64,000 nt of DNA from Flavobacteriaceae bacterium UBA5534 (GCA_002426015.1 DINS01000008.1:124001-188000); one strand, 5' to 3'. Counted from the stretch's first letter, positions 26,381-35,753 are shown. The notes: generated by a model from the sequence alone, not told the origin. Translations and numbers: made by a program.

Positions 26381-26966
26381 GCAAGTTTATATTACACTTT
26401 TCTTATTACTGATAAGCATTTTTGGGTTTTCCCAAAAAGAAACTGACAGCACTGCAGTAGAGCTTCCAAAAGAAGTCATTATCGATAGCCTTACAAAAAA
26501 ACCATTCGATGTGTTGGCACCATCGAGAGCAGCTTTCTATTCGGCTATTCTTCCAGGACTTGGTCAAGCTCATAATAAAAAATATTGGAAAATACCCATT
26601 TTTGTTGGCGGCGTTGGTGCAGGAATATATTTCTACAAACGCAATGACAAACAATACGATAGGTATCGCGATGCCTATAAACGTCGTTTAGCTGGTTTTA
26701 CTGATGATGAGTTTTACGGAACTGGCGTAACGCCCAGAGTCTCGACTGATGGACTTATAAGAGCTCAAAAGACATTAAAACGAAATAAAGAACTGTCATT
26801 ACTGATTACTATTGGTATTTACACTTTAAACATCATTGATGCTAATGTCGATGCACATTTACTACAGTATAATGTTGATGAAAATTTGGCCTTACGCCCA
26901 CATTTTCAATATAATGAATGGGAAAACTCATCGGATCTAGGTCTCACTTTGAATTTTAAATTCTAA
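26370..26966 (+). CDS. DUF5683 membrane-associated protein
   Basis: The 198-residue product starts at GTG 26370, inside the parB 3' end, with a signal-like segment (VYITLFLLLISIFGFSQ). The DUF5683 core follows: PSRAAFYSAILPGLGQAHNKKYWKIPIFVGGVGAGIYFY, with YRDAYKRR and a C-terminal hydrophobic segment. The fixed place between parB and dapB in Flavobacteriaceae is known, the function is not. Its TAA overlaps the dapB ATG. Confidence 0.85.
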   Translation: MPNKQVYITLFLLLISIFGFSQKETDSTAVELPKEVIIDSLTKKPFDVLAPSRAAFYSAILPGLGQAHNKKYWKIPIFVGGVGAGIYFYKRNDKQYDRYRDAYKRRLAGFTDDEFYGTGVTPRVSTDGLIRAQKTLKRNKELSLLITIGIYTLNIIDANVDAHLLQYNVDENLALRPHFQYNEWENSSDLGLTLNFKF

Positions 26967-27667
26967 TGAAGATAGCACTACTCGGTTATGGTAAAATGGG
27001 GAAAGTTATTGAAGGCATTGCACTTCAAAGACAACATACTATTGTACTTAAAGTGACAAGTAAGGATAAAGACTATTTGCTCAATGATGTTGATGTAGCC
27101 ATCGATTTCAGCACACCAGAATCAGTCGTTGAGAATATTACCTATTGCATCACCCACAATATCCCTGTAATTTCTGGGACCACTGGTTGGTTATCGCATT
27201 ATAATGATATGGTGACTTTATGCCAAAACAAAAATGGTGCTTTTTTATATGCTTCAAATTTTAGTTTGGGTGTCAATATCTTTTTTGAATTGAATAAAAC
27301 CTTATCTAAATTGATGAAAGGTCTGCCTCAATATAAGATAAGTATTGAAGAAATACATCATACACAAAAACTAGACGCTCCAAGTGGAACAGCAATTACA
27401 CTAGCTGAAGAGATCATCAAAAATTCAGAATATAAAAACTGGACACTAGAGCATCCAAAACATAATGAAATTGGCATGACAGCCAAACGCATTGAAAATG
27501 TTCCGGGAACTCACGAAATCACATACGAGTCTTCTGTTGACACCATCAATATAAAACATACTGCTCACAGCAGAGAAGGTTTTGCGCTTGGCGCTGTGAT
27601 TGCAGCCGAGTGGATTGTTGGTAAAAAAGGCGTATTTACAATGAAAGATGTGTTAAACATAGGTTAA
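26966..27667 (+). CDS. dapB: 4-hydroxy-tetrahydrodipicolinate reductase
   Basis: The 233-residue protein has the NAD(P)H motif GYGKMGK (residues 7-13), DFSTPESV, SGTTGW and the catalytic EIHHTQKLDAPSGTA motif. It carries out the reductive step that gives tetrahydrodipicolinate for lysine and diaminopimelate synthesis. It is somewhat shorter than E. coli DapB (273), as usual in Bacteroidota. Confidence 0.96.
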   Translation: MKIALLGYGKMGKVIEGIALQRQHTIVLKVTSKDKDYLLNDVDVAIDFSTPESVVENITYCITHNIPVISGTTGWLSHYNDMVTLCQNKNGAFLYASNFSLGVNIFFELNKTLSKLMKGLPQYKISIEEIHHTQKLDAPSGTAITLAEEIIKNSEYKNWTLEHPKHNEIGMTAKRIENVPGTHEITYESSVDTINIKHTAHSREGFALGAVIAAEWIVGKKGVFTMKDVLNIG

Positions 27668-27728
27668 TTTAGAGTTTGAAAGCAACAATCTCTATTAATT
27701 TTCAACTGATAAAAACAAAAATACAATT

Positions 27729-29414
27729 ATGACAATTACTCAATGGGTTATATTTTTCTTTATAGTTCAGATTATTCATGGGCTTGGTACATGGAAATTA
27801 TACGTAAAAGCTGGCAGACAAGCTTGGGAGGCCTTCATTCCAGTGTATAACGCGGTAATCTTAATGAAAATCATCAACCGACCTTGGTGGTGGACCATTT
27901 TATTGTTTGTACCAATTGTCAACCTCATCATGTTTCCAGTCGTTTGGGTAGAAACTTCGAGAAGTTTTGGCAAAAATTCAACCATTGACACGCTATTGGC
28001 TGTCATAACATTTGGGTTTTATAACTACTATCTTAACTATTTTGTAGATGTTGAGCATATTAAAGATCGAAGTTTGCATCCAAAAACAGGTCTTGGTGAT
28101 TGGGTAAGCTCTATATTATTTGCCATTGTTGCTGCAACGATCGTTCATACTTATTTTATACAACCTTTTACAATACCAACATCATCATTAGAAAAAACAT
28201 TGCTCATTGGCGATTTTCTGTTTGTCAGTAAAGTACATTATGGTGCCAGAACTCCGATGACAACAGTCGCTGCACCTATGGTTCACGATACCATCCCTAT
28301 AGCAAAAGTGAAATCATACTTACCTCATCCACAATTACCTTATTTTAGGTTTCCTGGTTTTGAGGATATTGAACATAACGATATTGTGGTTTTTAACTGG
28401 CCTGTTGACACCTTATACAATATGTACAAACCAGCAGACAAAAAATATTATAAACCGATTGACAAGCGAACAAATTACGTAAAACGCTGTGTTGGTCTTC
28501 CAGGTGATTCACTATCCGTAAAAAATGGTTATGTTTATATCAACGGAAAGCAAAATGTGTTACCAGATAGAGCGCGCTTGCAGTTCTTTTATACAGTTGA
28601 AACCAAAACTCCAGTTGACCAATCCTTTTTGGATACTTACGAAATTAAAGAATATACCAGAGTTTATACTTTAGCTGCTGATGTTTGGGAAAATGAAAGA
28701 ATTCAAGAGTATCTAAAACAAAACCAAGCAGCATTGGATGTCGTTTCTAAAGATTCATTAACCGTTGGATTATCTGGAAACTTATCACAAGAAGTGTTTA
28801 ATCAATTAAAATTTGGAATATCTCCAACAGTGCTCAATGTGAATGTTACTGATGATTTAGTTGATAAGATCAGAAGTGATTCAAGAGTAAAATCGATTAA
28901 AAAAATCCCTTCAACCACTTGGGACCCAAGCATTTTTCCTCGGGATGCACATTTCGATTTCAATAATGATAATTTTGGTCCAATCTACATTCCTCAAGCT
29001 GGAAAAACTATTGACCTAAACATAGATGTCCTTCCATTATACAAGCGTATCATTACCGAATATGAAGGCCATAAATTATCGGTTAATGGCAACCAAATAA
29101 GTATTGATGGGCAAATAACCAACTCATATACCTTTTCACAAGATTACTATTGGATGATGGGAGACAATCGTAACAATTCTTTAGACTCTAGAAGTTGGGG
29201 TTATGTGCCTTTTGACCACGTTGTTGGCAAGCCCGTATTTGTGTGGATGAGTTGGGACACTAACGGAAAAGGATTGAATAAAATACGTTGGGAACGTTTG
29301 TTTACAACCGTTGGTGGTAGTGGAAAACCAGTGTCTTATTTCATTCCATTCTTGGTGGTATTAGCTGGTTGGTTTGGTTTTAGTGCTTGGAGAAAAAAGC
29401 GTAAGGCCAAATAA
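27729..29414 (+). CDS. lepB: Signal peptidase I, long Bacteroidota form
   Basis: The 561-residue protein starts with a DUF5684-like membrane region (to about 110), a transmembrane segment (128-148), then the S26 catalytic boxes: PTSSLEKTL (Ser153 probable nucleophile, with Leu where Met is usual), VKRCVGLPGDS (Lys252) and GDNRNNSLDSR (near 470). About 210 residues separate the last two, far more than in E. coli LepB (324 residues in all). It cleaves signal peptides at the inner membrane. A C-terminal membrane anchor ends in RKKRKAK. Confidence 0.93.
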   Translation: MTITQWVIFFFIVQIIHGLGTWKLYVKAGRQAWEAFIPVYNAVILMKIINRPWWWTILLFVPIVNLIMFPVVWVETSRSFGKNSTIDTLLAVITFGFYNYYLNYFVDVEHIKDRSLHPKTGLGDWVSSILFAIVAATIVHTYFIQPFTIPTSSLEKTLLIGDFLFVSKVHYGARTPMTTVAAPMVHDTIPIAKVKSYLPHPQLPYFRFPGFEDIEHNDIVVFNWPVDTLYNMYKPADKKYYKPIDKRTNYVKRCVGLPGDSLSVKNGYVYINGKQNVLPDRARLQFFYTVETKTPVDQSFLDTYEIKEYTRVYTLAADVWENERIQEYLKQNQAALDVVSKDSLTVGLSGNLSQEVFNQLKFGISPTVLNVNVTDDLVDKIRSDSRVKSIKKIPSTTWDPSIFPRDAHFDFNNDNFGPIYIPQAGKTIDLNIDVLPLYKRIITEYEGHKLSVNGNQISIDGQITNSYTFSQDYYWMMGDNRNNSLDSRSWGYVPFDHVVGKPVFVWMSWDTNGKGLNKIRWERLFTTVGGSGKPVSYFIPFLVVLAGWFGFSAWRKKRKAK

Positions 29415-29502
29415 GATTAATTTGTTTTTTGGTAATTTGTTGATTTTCTAATGAACATATAGTTTTGAGAAATTATCAATAAACAAATAATCGCATCGAC
29501 AA

Positions 29503-30123
29503 ATGAACATTTTACTCCATCCAACCTATCTTCCAAGCATCGCAAGTTTTGTGGCGATTGCAAAGGCTGATACAGTGACTTTTGAAGTATGCGATAATTA
29601 CCAAAAACAAACCTATCGTAACCGAGCTTATATTTATGATGCCAACGGCAAATTGCCACTGACAGTACCTGTCGTATATTCTCAAAAAAACAGGCAATTG
29701 TATAAAGATATTTTGATTTCGGAAGATGAAGCTTGGCAAGAGTTACATTGGAAGTCGATACAATCGGCTTATAGCAGTTCACCTTTTTTTGAGTTTTATG
29801 AGGATGATTTAAAACCACTTTTTACAACAAAACACACACATCTTTTAGATTTTAATTTTAAATGTTTAGAAGTCATTTACGACTGTTTGCAGCTGCCATT
29901 TGACTATAAAACAACCACAGTATTTGAAAAAGAACCTAAAGGCTCCATCGACTATCGATTGCTTGCTGATAACAGAAAAGAAACACCTCAAGAATTCAAA
30001 TCGTATGTTCAGGTGTTTGATGACAAGCACGGTTTTATGCCCAATTTGAGCATTTTGGATTTGATTTGCAATGAAGGTCCAAATGCCATGTTATATTTAG
30101 AAGCACAACACCTACAATTATAA
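29503..30123 (+). CDS. WbqC family protein
   Basis: A 206-residue protein with the WbqC-like core: ILLHPTYLPSIASFVAIAKADTV, NRAYIYDANGKLPLTVPV, WQELHWKSIQSAYSSSPFFEFYEDDL, and the closing LSILDLICNEGP. The family is linked to O-antigen or lipoprotein assembly genes in other bacteria, with unclear chemistry. It overlaps the next gene by 1 bp. Confidence 0.88.
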   Translation: MNILLHPTYLPSIASFVAIAKADTVTFEVCDNYQKQTYRNRAYIYDANGKLPLTVPVVYSQKNRQLYKDILISEDEAWQELHWKSIQSAYSSSPFFEFYEDDLKPLFTTKHTHLLDFNFKCLEVIYDCLQLPFDYKTTTVFEKEPKGSIDYRLLADNRKETPQEFKSYVQVFDDKHGFMPNLSILDLICNEGPNAMLYLEAQHLQL

Positions 30124-30431
30124 TGGCACAATCAATCATTCATTACGGAATTCATTTTGGGCTGCCTTTAGTGGTCGCTTTAGTCTTCTTTAAATCTAAC
30201 TGGAAAATGGCCTATCTCATTATGATCTTGGGGATGCTCATTGACCTTGATCACTTATTGGCCACTCCGCTGTTTGATGCTAACAGATGTAGCATCAATT
30301 TTCATCCGCTTCACACTTATTATGCCATGGTAGTTTATGTGCTGATGCTATTTTTCAAAAAAACGAGACTGCTCGGTATTGGATTGGTCATTCATATCAT
30401 TGCAGATACAGCAGATTGTTTGATGATGTAA
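30123..30431 (+). CDS. DUF6122 small membrane protein
   Basis: A 102-residue protein with three to four hydrophobic segments and the motifs LIDLDHLLATPLFDANRC and FHPLHTYY, where Asp and His residues could bind metal as in phosphatase-like membrane families. It starts at the last base of the wbqC stop codon. Function unknown. Confidence 0.82.
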   Translation: MAQSIIHYGIHFGLPLVVALVFFKSNWKMAYLIMILGMLIDLDHLLATPLFDANRCSINFHPLHTYYAMVVYVLMLFFKKTRLLGIGLVIHIIADTADCLMM

Positions 30432-30476
30432 AGTTTTTGATTTTTTTTTGGTTAAAAAATTCTGAATCATTAATCC

Positions 30477-31499
30477 TTAACCTTTTAATTTAATCTTGGT
30501 CATGATCGGATAATGGTCAGAAAGCACGACATCGAAGGTCTTAAAACTATTGATTTCAAAAGCTTCATCAACCAAAAGGAAATCGATTCTGACAGGGAAA
30601 AATTTAAAATCAAACGTACGCCCAAACCCATTGCCAGCTTCAACAAAAGCATCTTGCAACTCCCCTTTTACTTCTTTATACACATACGAATATGCTGTAT
30701 TGTTAAAATCGCCACAAATAATCATCTTATATGGGCACTGCTTTTTGTGAACCAAAAACTGCTCTGCTTGTGCCTGCTGCATGGTAAAGGTATTGCTGAC
30801 ACTTCTATAAATACTTTCTGAAGATTCATTTTTTAAAGCATCTGCATTTGCATCAATTTTCATTGATTGAAGGTGTACATTGTAAACTCTAATGGTATCA
30901 TTTTTTTTAACAACATCCACAAAAATAGCATTGTTAAACGAATTAGGAAACTCAATGGAACCAGAGTTTACAATTGGAAATTTCGAAAAAATAGCCTGGC
31001 CATTTTTTACTTTTTCACCCGAAATGACTTCATACTTATGATAACCATCAAAGCTGATGTCTTTATCACGTCTATACTCTTGTACGCTCAAAATATCTGG
31101 TTGTTTCTCGTTGATAAACGCTATGATTTTTTTGTCAACATCTTCGTCAGGAATCCATTTAAAGACATTGAACAATCGCACATTATAGTTCATGACCTTA
31201 ATGTTTTCGGTGTCATCCACATTTTTGGAAGATGAAAACTTATAAAGCGATCCTAGGTAATTGAAACCAATCATCAATACAACAAGTGATAAAATGAGTT
31301 GCTTTTTAACTTTTAATAGCCAGTATATTAGAAAGAGAATGTTCAGAATGATCAAAAATGGTACTGTTAAACTCAAAACTGATAAAAAAGCAAATTTTTT
31401 AGGTTCAACATGAGGCAAAATATAAGCGAGTAAAAGCATCGTTGCTGCCAACGAGTTAAAAAAGAACACTATTTTATCGAACAGCTTAAGGTTCTTCAT
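30477..31499 (-). CDS. Membrane-anchored endonuclease/exonuclease/phosphatase
   Basis: The 340-residue protein has three N-terminal membrane segments (about 10-90) and an EEP-fold domain outside them: MNYNVRLFN, ILSVQEYRRD (metal Glu), ICGDFNNTAYSYVY (Asp-Asn) and the terminal SDHYPIMTKI. The EEP fold covers nucleases, sphingomyelinases and inositol phosphatases; the substrate is not evident. It is 6 bp from the rhomboid upstream, so likely co-transcribed with both rhomboids and mutL. Confidence 0.88.
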   Translation of the reverse strand: MKNLKLFDKIVFFFNSLAATMLLLAYILPHVEPKKFAFLSVLSLTVPFLIILNILFLIYWLLKVKKQLILSLVVLMIGFNYLGSLYKFSSSKNVDDTENIKVMNYNVRLFNVFKWIPDEDVDKKIIAFINEKQPDILSVQEYRRDKDISFDGYHKYEVISGEKVKNGQAIFSKFPIVNSGSIEFPNSFNNAIFVDVVKKNDTIRVYNVHLQSMKIDANADALKNESSESIYRSVSNTFTMQQAQAEQFLVHKKQCPYKMIICGDFNNTAYSYVYKEVKGELQDAFVEAGNGFGRTFDFKFFPVRIDFLLVDEAFEINSFKTFDVVLSDHYPIMTKIKLKG

Positions 31500-31505
31500 A
31501 ACTAT

Positions 31506-32381
31506 TTAGTCTTTTCCTGCCTTGAACAAAAAAGCTTTTTCTGCTTCAGTTAAACTCTCATAACCACTTTTACTGATTTTGTCCAAAATTAGGTCAATTT
31601 GCTTTTGCTTATTAAACTCATTAAACTCTGTTTTAGTATGACCAGCCACTTTAGTTGATTTGCCTTTATAGACAGTTTTTAAAGGTGACCGCTTTTTTGG
31701 TTCAAACAAACCAGATACCCAATCTGTAAAACGTTCAAAACCTTTTCCAATATCTGTTCCCTTATGCAGTTGGACTGCATAAAAATAACCCAATAAGCTA
31801 CCACCAAGATGCGCCACATTACCACCTTGATTGATACTGAACAATCCAATAATATCGATAACGACCAAGGCAATTCCTAAATATTGAAGTTTTACATTAA
31901 AAGCAATGAGGCGCACTTCTGTTTTAGGCATATAGGCACACAAAAAAATCAATAATGCTCTGACTCCTGCCGATGCGCCTACCAATGCGCCAACGACATT
32001 GACCATGCTTTTAGGCAGTACATTATAGACGAACAAGAATGCCAATCCACCAGAAATGATGCCCAAAAAATAAATATTAAGTATCAATTTTCGACTGAAT
32101 AAATTGTGCATCAATCGAGATAAGTAATATAACACAATCAAATTAAACAGAATGTGCAGAAAACCATAATGTACAAAGCCATAAGTGATAATGGTCCAAG
32201 GTTTATAAAGGGCATCATAAAAATTGCGAGGCAATTCAAACCAAGCTAAAGGACTCGCAACGTTGAACACTCTAAACAAAACAAAGCCAACCAAAAACAC
32301 CACGACATTAATAGCAATGATTTTTTCTAAAGCATTGAGACGTTTTAATTTGTACAGAATATCTTGTTGCAATGAGCTCAT
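31506..32381 (-). CDS. Rhomboid intramembrane serine protease (second of pair)
   Basis: A 291-residue protein with six membrane helices and the rhomboid marks: HILFNLIVLYYLSRLMHNLF (loop and helix 2), VGASAGVRALL with catalytic Ser, and NVAHLGGSLLGYFYAV with catalytic His. A basic C-terminal tail of about 80 residues follows. Rhomboids cleave transmembrane substrates within the bilayer. It starts immediately after the stop of the other rhomboid gene (no gap). Confidence 0.92.
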   Translation of the reverse strand: MSSLQQDILYKLKRLNALEKIIAINVVVFLVGFVLFRVFNVASPLAWFELPRNFYDALYKPWTIITYGFVHYGFLHILFNLIVLYYLSRLMHNLFSRKLILNIYFLGIISGGLAFLFVYNVLPKSMVNVVGALVGASAGVRALLIFLCAYMPKTEVRLIAFNVKLQYLGIALVVIDIIGLFSINQGGNVAHLGGSLLGYFYAVQLHKGTDIGKGFERFTDWVSGLFEPKKRSPLKTVYKGKSTKVAGHTKTEFNEFNKQKQIDLILDKISKSGYESLTEAEKAFLFKAGKD

Positions 32382-33221
32382 TTAGTTCCAACGATTTTTG
32401 TCGAATTGGGTTTTTTTCCAATACCACATCATAATAAACCCTGTTAAAGCACCTCCAATATGTGCTATGTATGCTGTATTACTCGGACTAAAGATAGATT
32501 GACCTGTGATGGCCGAAAACAAATCCAAGGCGATAATGCCTGGAATAAAATATTTTGCTTTAATAGGAATTGGCAAAAATATAAGCATCAATTTTGAATC
32601 TGGAAACAACATCCCAAATGCAACCAAAACACCCATAATCGCTCCAGAAGCACCAACCATTGAGCCATGTGATTTTACATTGAGATGATAAAACGCTTCA
32701 AACGTCGAACTATTAATAGACGACAAACTCTCATTGTATTGGGCAAAAAGTGGTATTAATTTTTCCTTGAGCACCTCACTATTGTAATACAAATCTCCAG
32801 TTCCTGATTCAGCCCTTAAGATGTTTAAATTGATCACTTCATCAACTAATCCTTTTGGCAAACCTAATGCTGACACCTGGCTTAAGTAAGGAAATATCTG
32901 AATATAATAAACAATAAAGGTCAATAAAACCGCTCCTAAACCTGCAGAAAAGTATAAAAACAAAAACTTCTTACCTCCAAAAACCTGTTCAACCGCTGTA
33001 CCAAACATCCACAAAGCAAACATGTTAAACAAAATGTGCATCAAGTTACCATGCATAAACATGTGCGTGACTATTTGCCAAGGTTGGAACAAATCGTTTT
33101 TTGGAAAATATAACGCAAACCATTGGTAAAACAATTCATTCTTCACAACCATTGTGCCTACAAACATCAATATATTGATGATTAATAAGTGTTTTACAGT
33201 ATCTGTGATTCCTCTCATCAT
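32382..33221 (-). CDS. Rhomboid intramembrane serine protease (first of pair)
   Basis: A 279-residue protein with MHGNLMHILFNMFALWMFG (loop 1/helix 2), MVGASGAIMGVLVAFG (catalytic Ser) and AYIAHIGGALTGFIMMW (catalytic His). It has an extra loop of about 60 residues between the early helices and the Ser helix. It lies 6 bp downstream of mutL and directly abuts the second rhomboid; substrates unknown. Confidence 0.92.
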   Translation of the reverse strand: MMRGITDTVKHLLIINILMFVGTMVVKNELFYQWFALYFPKNDLFQPWQIVTHMFMHGNLMHILFNMFALWMFGTAVEQVFGGKKFLFLYFSAGLGAVLLTFIVYYIQIFPYLSQVSALGLPKGLVDEVINLNILRAESGTGDLYYNSEVLKEKLIPLFAQYNESLSSINSSTFEAFYHLNVKSHGSMVGASGAIMGVLVAFGMLFPDSKLMLIFLPIPIKAKYFIPGIIALDLFSAITGQSIFSPSNTAYIAHIGGALTGFIMMWYWKKTQFDKNRWN

Positions 33222-33227
33222 ACGTTT

Positions 33228-35075
33228 TTATATAAATTTCTTATCCAGTTCGTCCACATCAATCGTTACGAAGGTAGTGCGATTGGTTGGCGACACATTG
33301 GGTTCTTTACAAGCAAATAAACTGTTGACCAAATGCTCTTGCTCGGCATTGTTTAATGATTGACCAGCTTTAATAGCCAAGCTTTTTGCCATCGATTTTG
33401 CCAACAAATCGGTCGCACTAAAATGACTATCTGGTATTTCTTGCTCCACATCGCTTATCAATTGTTCTAAAATAATCGACACTTCACTGTCTGGAACACT
33501 TACAGGAACACCAATGATTTCAATATTTTCATTCTTAAAATTAGAAAAAATAAACCCAGTGGCTTCCAAATCTTCTTTTAATTGTTTTAAAATCGTCAAT
33601 TCGTTAGATGAAAAATGCAACTGCAACGGAAACAGCAATTGTTGGCTCACAGCTTCCTTTACTGTCATACTTTTCAACAAATTCTCATATAAAATGCGTT
33701 GATGCGCTCTATGTTGGTCAATGAGCAACATCCCAGATTTTATTGTACTAACAATGTATTTATTATGCAACTGGTAGGTTGAATGTACGGTTTCGGAAGA
33801 TTGATCTTTAAAAAGCGACTCTGTTTTTTGCTCACTTTCAAACTCCACTTCGCTAAAATCGTGCTCTGAACGTGTGCCTTTTGATTCTAGCCCAACATAC
33901 AAACTATCCCAATTATTGGCTGTTTGTTTTTTGAACGCCGTAATTTGCTTACCAGAACTTCGCTTTTCTATAAATGGATTAAAATTTCTATCGACCTCAA
34001 TGGTTGGTGTTGAAGCGGCTTTATCTTTGTAATCGTAAGGTGTATCGAGATTAGGGTCGTACTCAAAATCGAGTACTGGAGCAATATTGAATTGCCCCAA
34101 ACTGTGTTTTACTGCTGAACGTAACAACGCGTATAAAGTATGCTCGTCATCAAACTTAATTTCGGTTTTAGTTGGGTGTATGTTGATATCAATCGATTTT
34201 GGATCGACTGACAGATTTAAAAAATAGGTTGGATGGTTGCCATCTTTCATCAGACCTTCAAATGCCGAATTAATGGCATGGTTGAGATAAGGACTTTTTA
34301 TAAATCGGTTATTGACAAAGAAAAATTGCTCTGCCTTGGTTTTTTTGGCAAATTGAGGTTTTCCAACAAAACCTGAAATTTTCAGTACTTCGGTGGTTTC
34401 TTCAACTGGCACCAGTTTTTCATTGGTCTTCGTTCCGAAGATATTGACCACACGCTGACGATAGTTGCTTATTGGCAAATGAAACAGCTCGCTACCATTA
34501 TGGTACATCGCAAAAGAGACATTAGGATGCGCCAAAGCCACACGCTGAAATTCGTCAATAATATGGCGCATTTCGACTGTATTAGACTTTAAAAAATTGC
34601 GTCGTGCAGGAATGTTAAAAAACAAATGCTTGACAGAAATGGACGTGCCTTTTGGTGTCACCACTACGTCTTGTGATTTTACCTCACTCCCTTCAATGGT
34701 AATTTGAGTACCCAATTCGTCTTGCTCTTGTTTGGTTTTGAGTTCTACATGCGCAATGGCAGCAATACTTGCCAGCGCTTCACCTCTAAAGCCTTTGGTG
34801 TGCAAACTGAACAAGTCTTCGGCAGTCCTTATTTTGGAAGTTGCATGGCGCTCAAAACTCAATCGAGCGTCGGTTGCACTCATACCTTTACCATCATCTA
34901 TTACCTGAATCAGGGTTTTACCAGCATCCTTAACAATCAACTTTATAAGTTTTGCATCAGCATCTATGGCATTTTCAAGTAATTCTTTAACGACTGAAGC
35001 TGGTCTTTGTACGACTTCGCCAGCAGCAATTTGGTTAGCTACATGATCTGGTAAAAGTTGAATGATATCTGCCAT
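33228..35075 (-). CDS. mutL: DNA mismatch repair protein MutL
   Basis: The 615-residue protein has the GHKL ATPase domain (ENAIDADAKLIKLIV; DDGKGMS; TKGFRGEALASIAAI), the transducer domain and a C-terminal dimerisation domain. The endonuclease motif DQHA(X)2E(X)4E reads DQHRAHQRILYE here: Ala to Arg and the metal-binding Glu to Gln. The CPHGRP motif near the end reads SPTNRT. It may therefore lack the nicking activity of B. subtilis-type MutL. It acts with MutS. Overlaps the upstream small gene by 1 bp. Confidence 0.96.
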   Translation of the reverse strand: MADIIQLLPDHVANQIAAGEVVQRPASVVKELLENAIDADAKLIKLIVKDAGKTLIQVIDDGKGMSATDARLSFERHATSKIRTAEDLFSLHTKGFRGEALASIAAIAHVELKTKQEQDELGTQITIEGSEVKSQDVVVTPKGTSISVKHLFFNIPARRNFLKSNTVEMRHIIDEFQRVALAHPNVSFAMYHNGSELFHLPISNYRQRVVNIFGTKTNEKLVPVEETTEVLKISGFVGKPQFAKKTKAEQFFFVNNRFIKSPYLNHAINSAFEGLMKDGNHPTYFLNLSVDPKSIDINIHPTKTEIKFDDEHTLYALLRSAVKHSLGQFNIAPVLDFEYDPNLDTPYDYKDKAASTPTIEVDRNFNPFIEKRSSGKQITAFKKQTANNWDSLYVGLESKGTRSEHDFSEVEFESEQKTESLFKDQSSETVHSTYQLHNKYIVSTIKSGMLLIDQHRAHQRILYENLLKSMTVKEAVSQQLLFPLQLHFSSNELTILKQLKEDLEATGFIFSNFKNENIEIIGVPVSVPDSEVSIILEQLISDVEQEIPDSHFSATDLLAKSMAKSLAIKAGQSLNNAEQEHLVNSLFACKEPNVSPTNRTTFVTIDVDELDKKFI

Positions 35076-35353
35076 TAGCGGTTGGGTAGAAAAATTGACA
35101 AATCGAATTCAATGAGCAATAAAAAGATAAAAATCAAAATAGCAATGATGATATAAATTCGTTTATTCGCTGACTTGTCAGGAGATTTATAATCATCAAT
35201 GGCGTTTACAAATTTTGTTTTAAGCCCTTTATTATCGATGGTTTTGCGATGTTCATCAAATTTATGTTTTACCTCAAAAGGATTGCCTTCACCTTTGTAA
35301 TAACGAGGTGTATAATCGAATTTTTTGTTCTTTTTTAGTTTAAAAATACCCAT
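35075..35353 (-). CDS. Small C-terminally anchored membrane protein (paralogue 1)
   Basis: A 92-residue protein with a basic N-terminus (GIFKLKKNKKFDYTPRYYKG) and one C-terminal membrane segment (about 68-88). Homologues are often labelled riboflavin synthase subunit beta in Flavobacteriaceae, without support from the sequence: there is no lumazine synthase domain. It is related to the next gene upstream in the KFDYTPRYYK/KFNYKPRH motif and in layout. Overlaps mutL by 1 bp. Confidence 0.8.
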   Translation of the reverse strand: MGIFKLKKNKKFDYTPRYYKGEGNPFEVKHKFDEHRKTIDNKGLKTKFVNAIDDYKSPDKSANKRIYIIIAILIFIFLLLIEFDLSIFLPNR

Positions 35354-35361
35354 AATTTTAG

Positions 35362-35571
35362 CTATTCGTAACGTCCTAAAACGTACATTAATACAATAAC
35401 CAGTATCAAAAACAAGACCAAATAAATTGGTGAAGTAAATATGCTTTTACGTTTAGCTCTTGGTTTGATTTCTTGCCATTTCGACTTAAAATCATCTTGT
35501 AAAGATTCGGACGCATCATTTTGATGTCTAGGCTTGTAATTAAATTTCCTATGTTTAGGCAATAAACTCAC
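35362..35571 (-). CDS. Small C-terminally anchored membrane protein (paralogue 2)
   Basis: A 69-residue protein starting at GTG 35571: LPKHRKFNYKPRHQ, a linker, KSKWQEIKPRAKRK, then one membrane segment (about 46-64). The N-terminal motif and C-terminal anchor match the neighbouring 92-residue protein, so the pair arose by duplication. Eight bp separate them. Function unknown. Confidence 0.72.
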   Translation of the reverse strand: MSLLPKHRKFNYKPRHQNDASESLQDDFKSKWQEIKPRAKRKSIFTSPIYLVLFLILVIVLMYVLGRYE

Positions 35572-35651
35572 TAAATAACTTTAAGTATTGTAACGTTTCA
35601 AATGTACTTAAAATACAAGGAAAAACCACTTTTGAAATCCTAAAAATTGTT

Positions 35652-35752
35652 AACAAATGGTTGCAAGTGAGTAGTGAATGGTGAATAGTGAACAGAAAAC
35701 TAAAAACTATTTTCTAAATCCTGAACTGAAGACTGAAGACTGTAAACTGAAG
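35652..35752. repeat. Short degenerate tandem repeats in intergenic DNA
   Basis: Two runs of short near-repeats: variants of AGTGAATGGTGAATAGTGAA (about 35668-35694) and of CTGAAGACTGAAGACTG (about 35720-35752). Similar strings (CAGTAAACAGTCGCAGTTTAC at 54086-54106, ACTTCTAACTTCTAACTTCT near 43385) lie in other gaps of the window. They are not coding and look like a dispersed low-complexity family. Confidence 0.5.
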
Positions 35753-35753
35753 A

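Noticed and set aside
29417..29818. 133-codon minus-strand frame opposite wbqC
   Set aside because: It mirrors the WbqC gene, which has clear family motifs on the plus strand.
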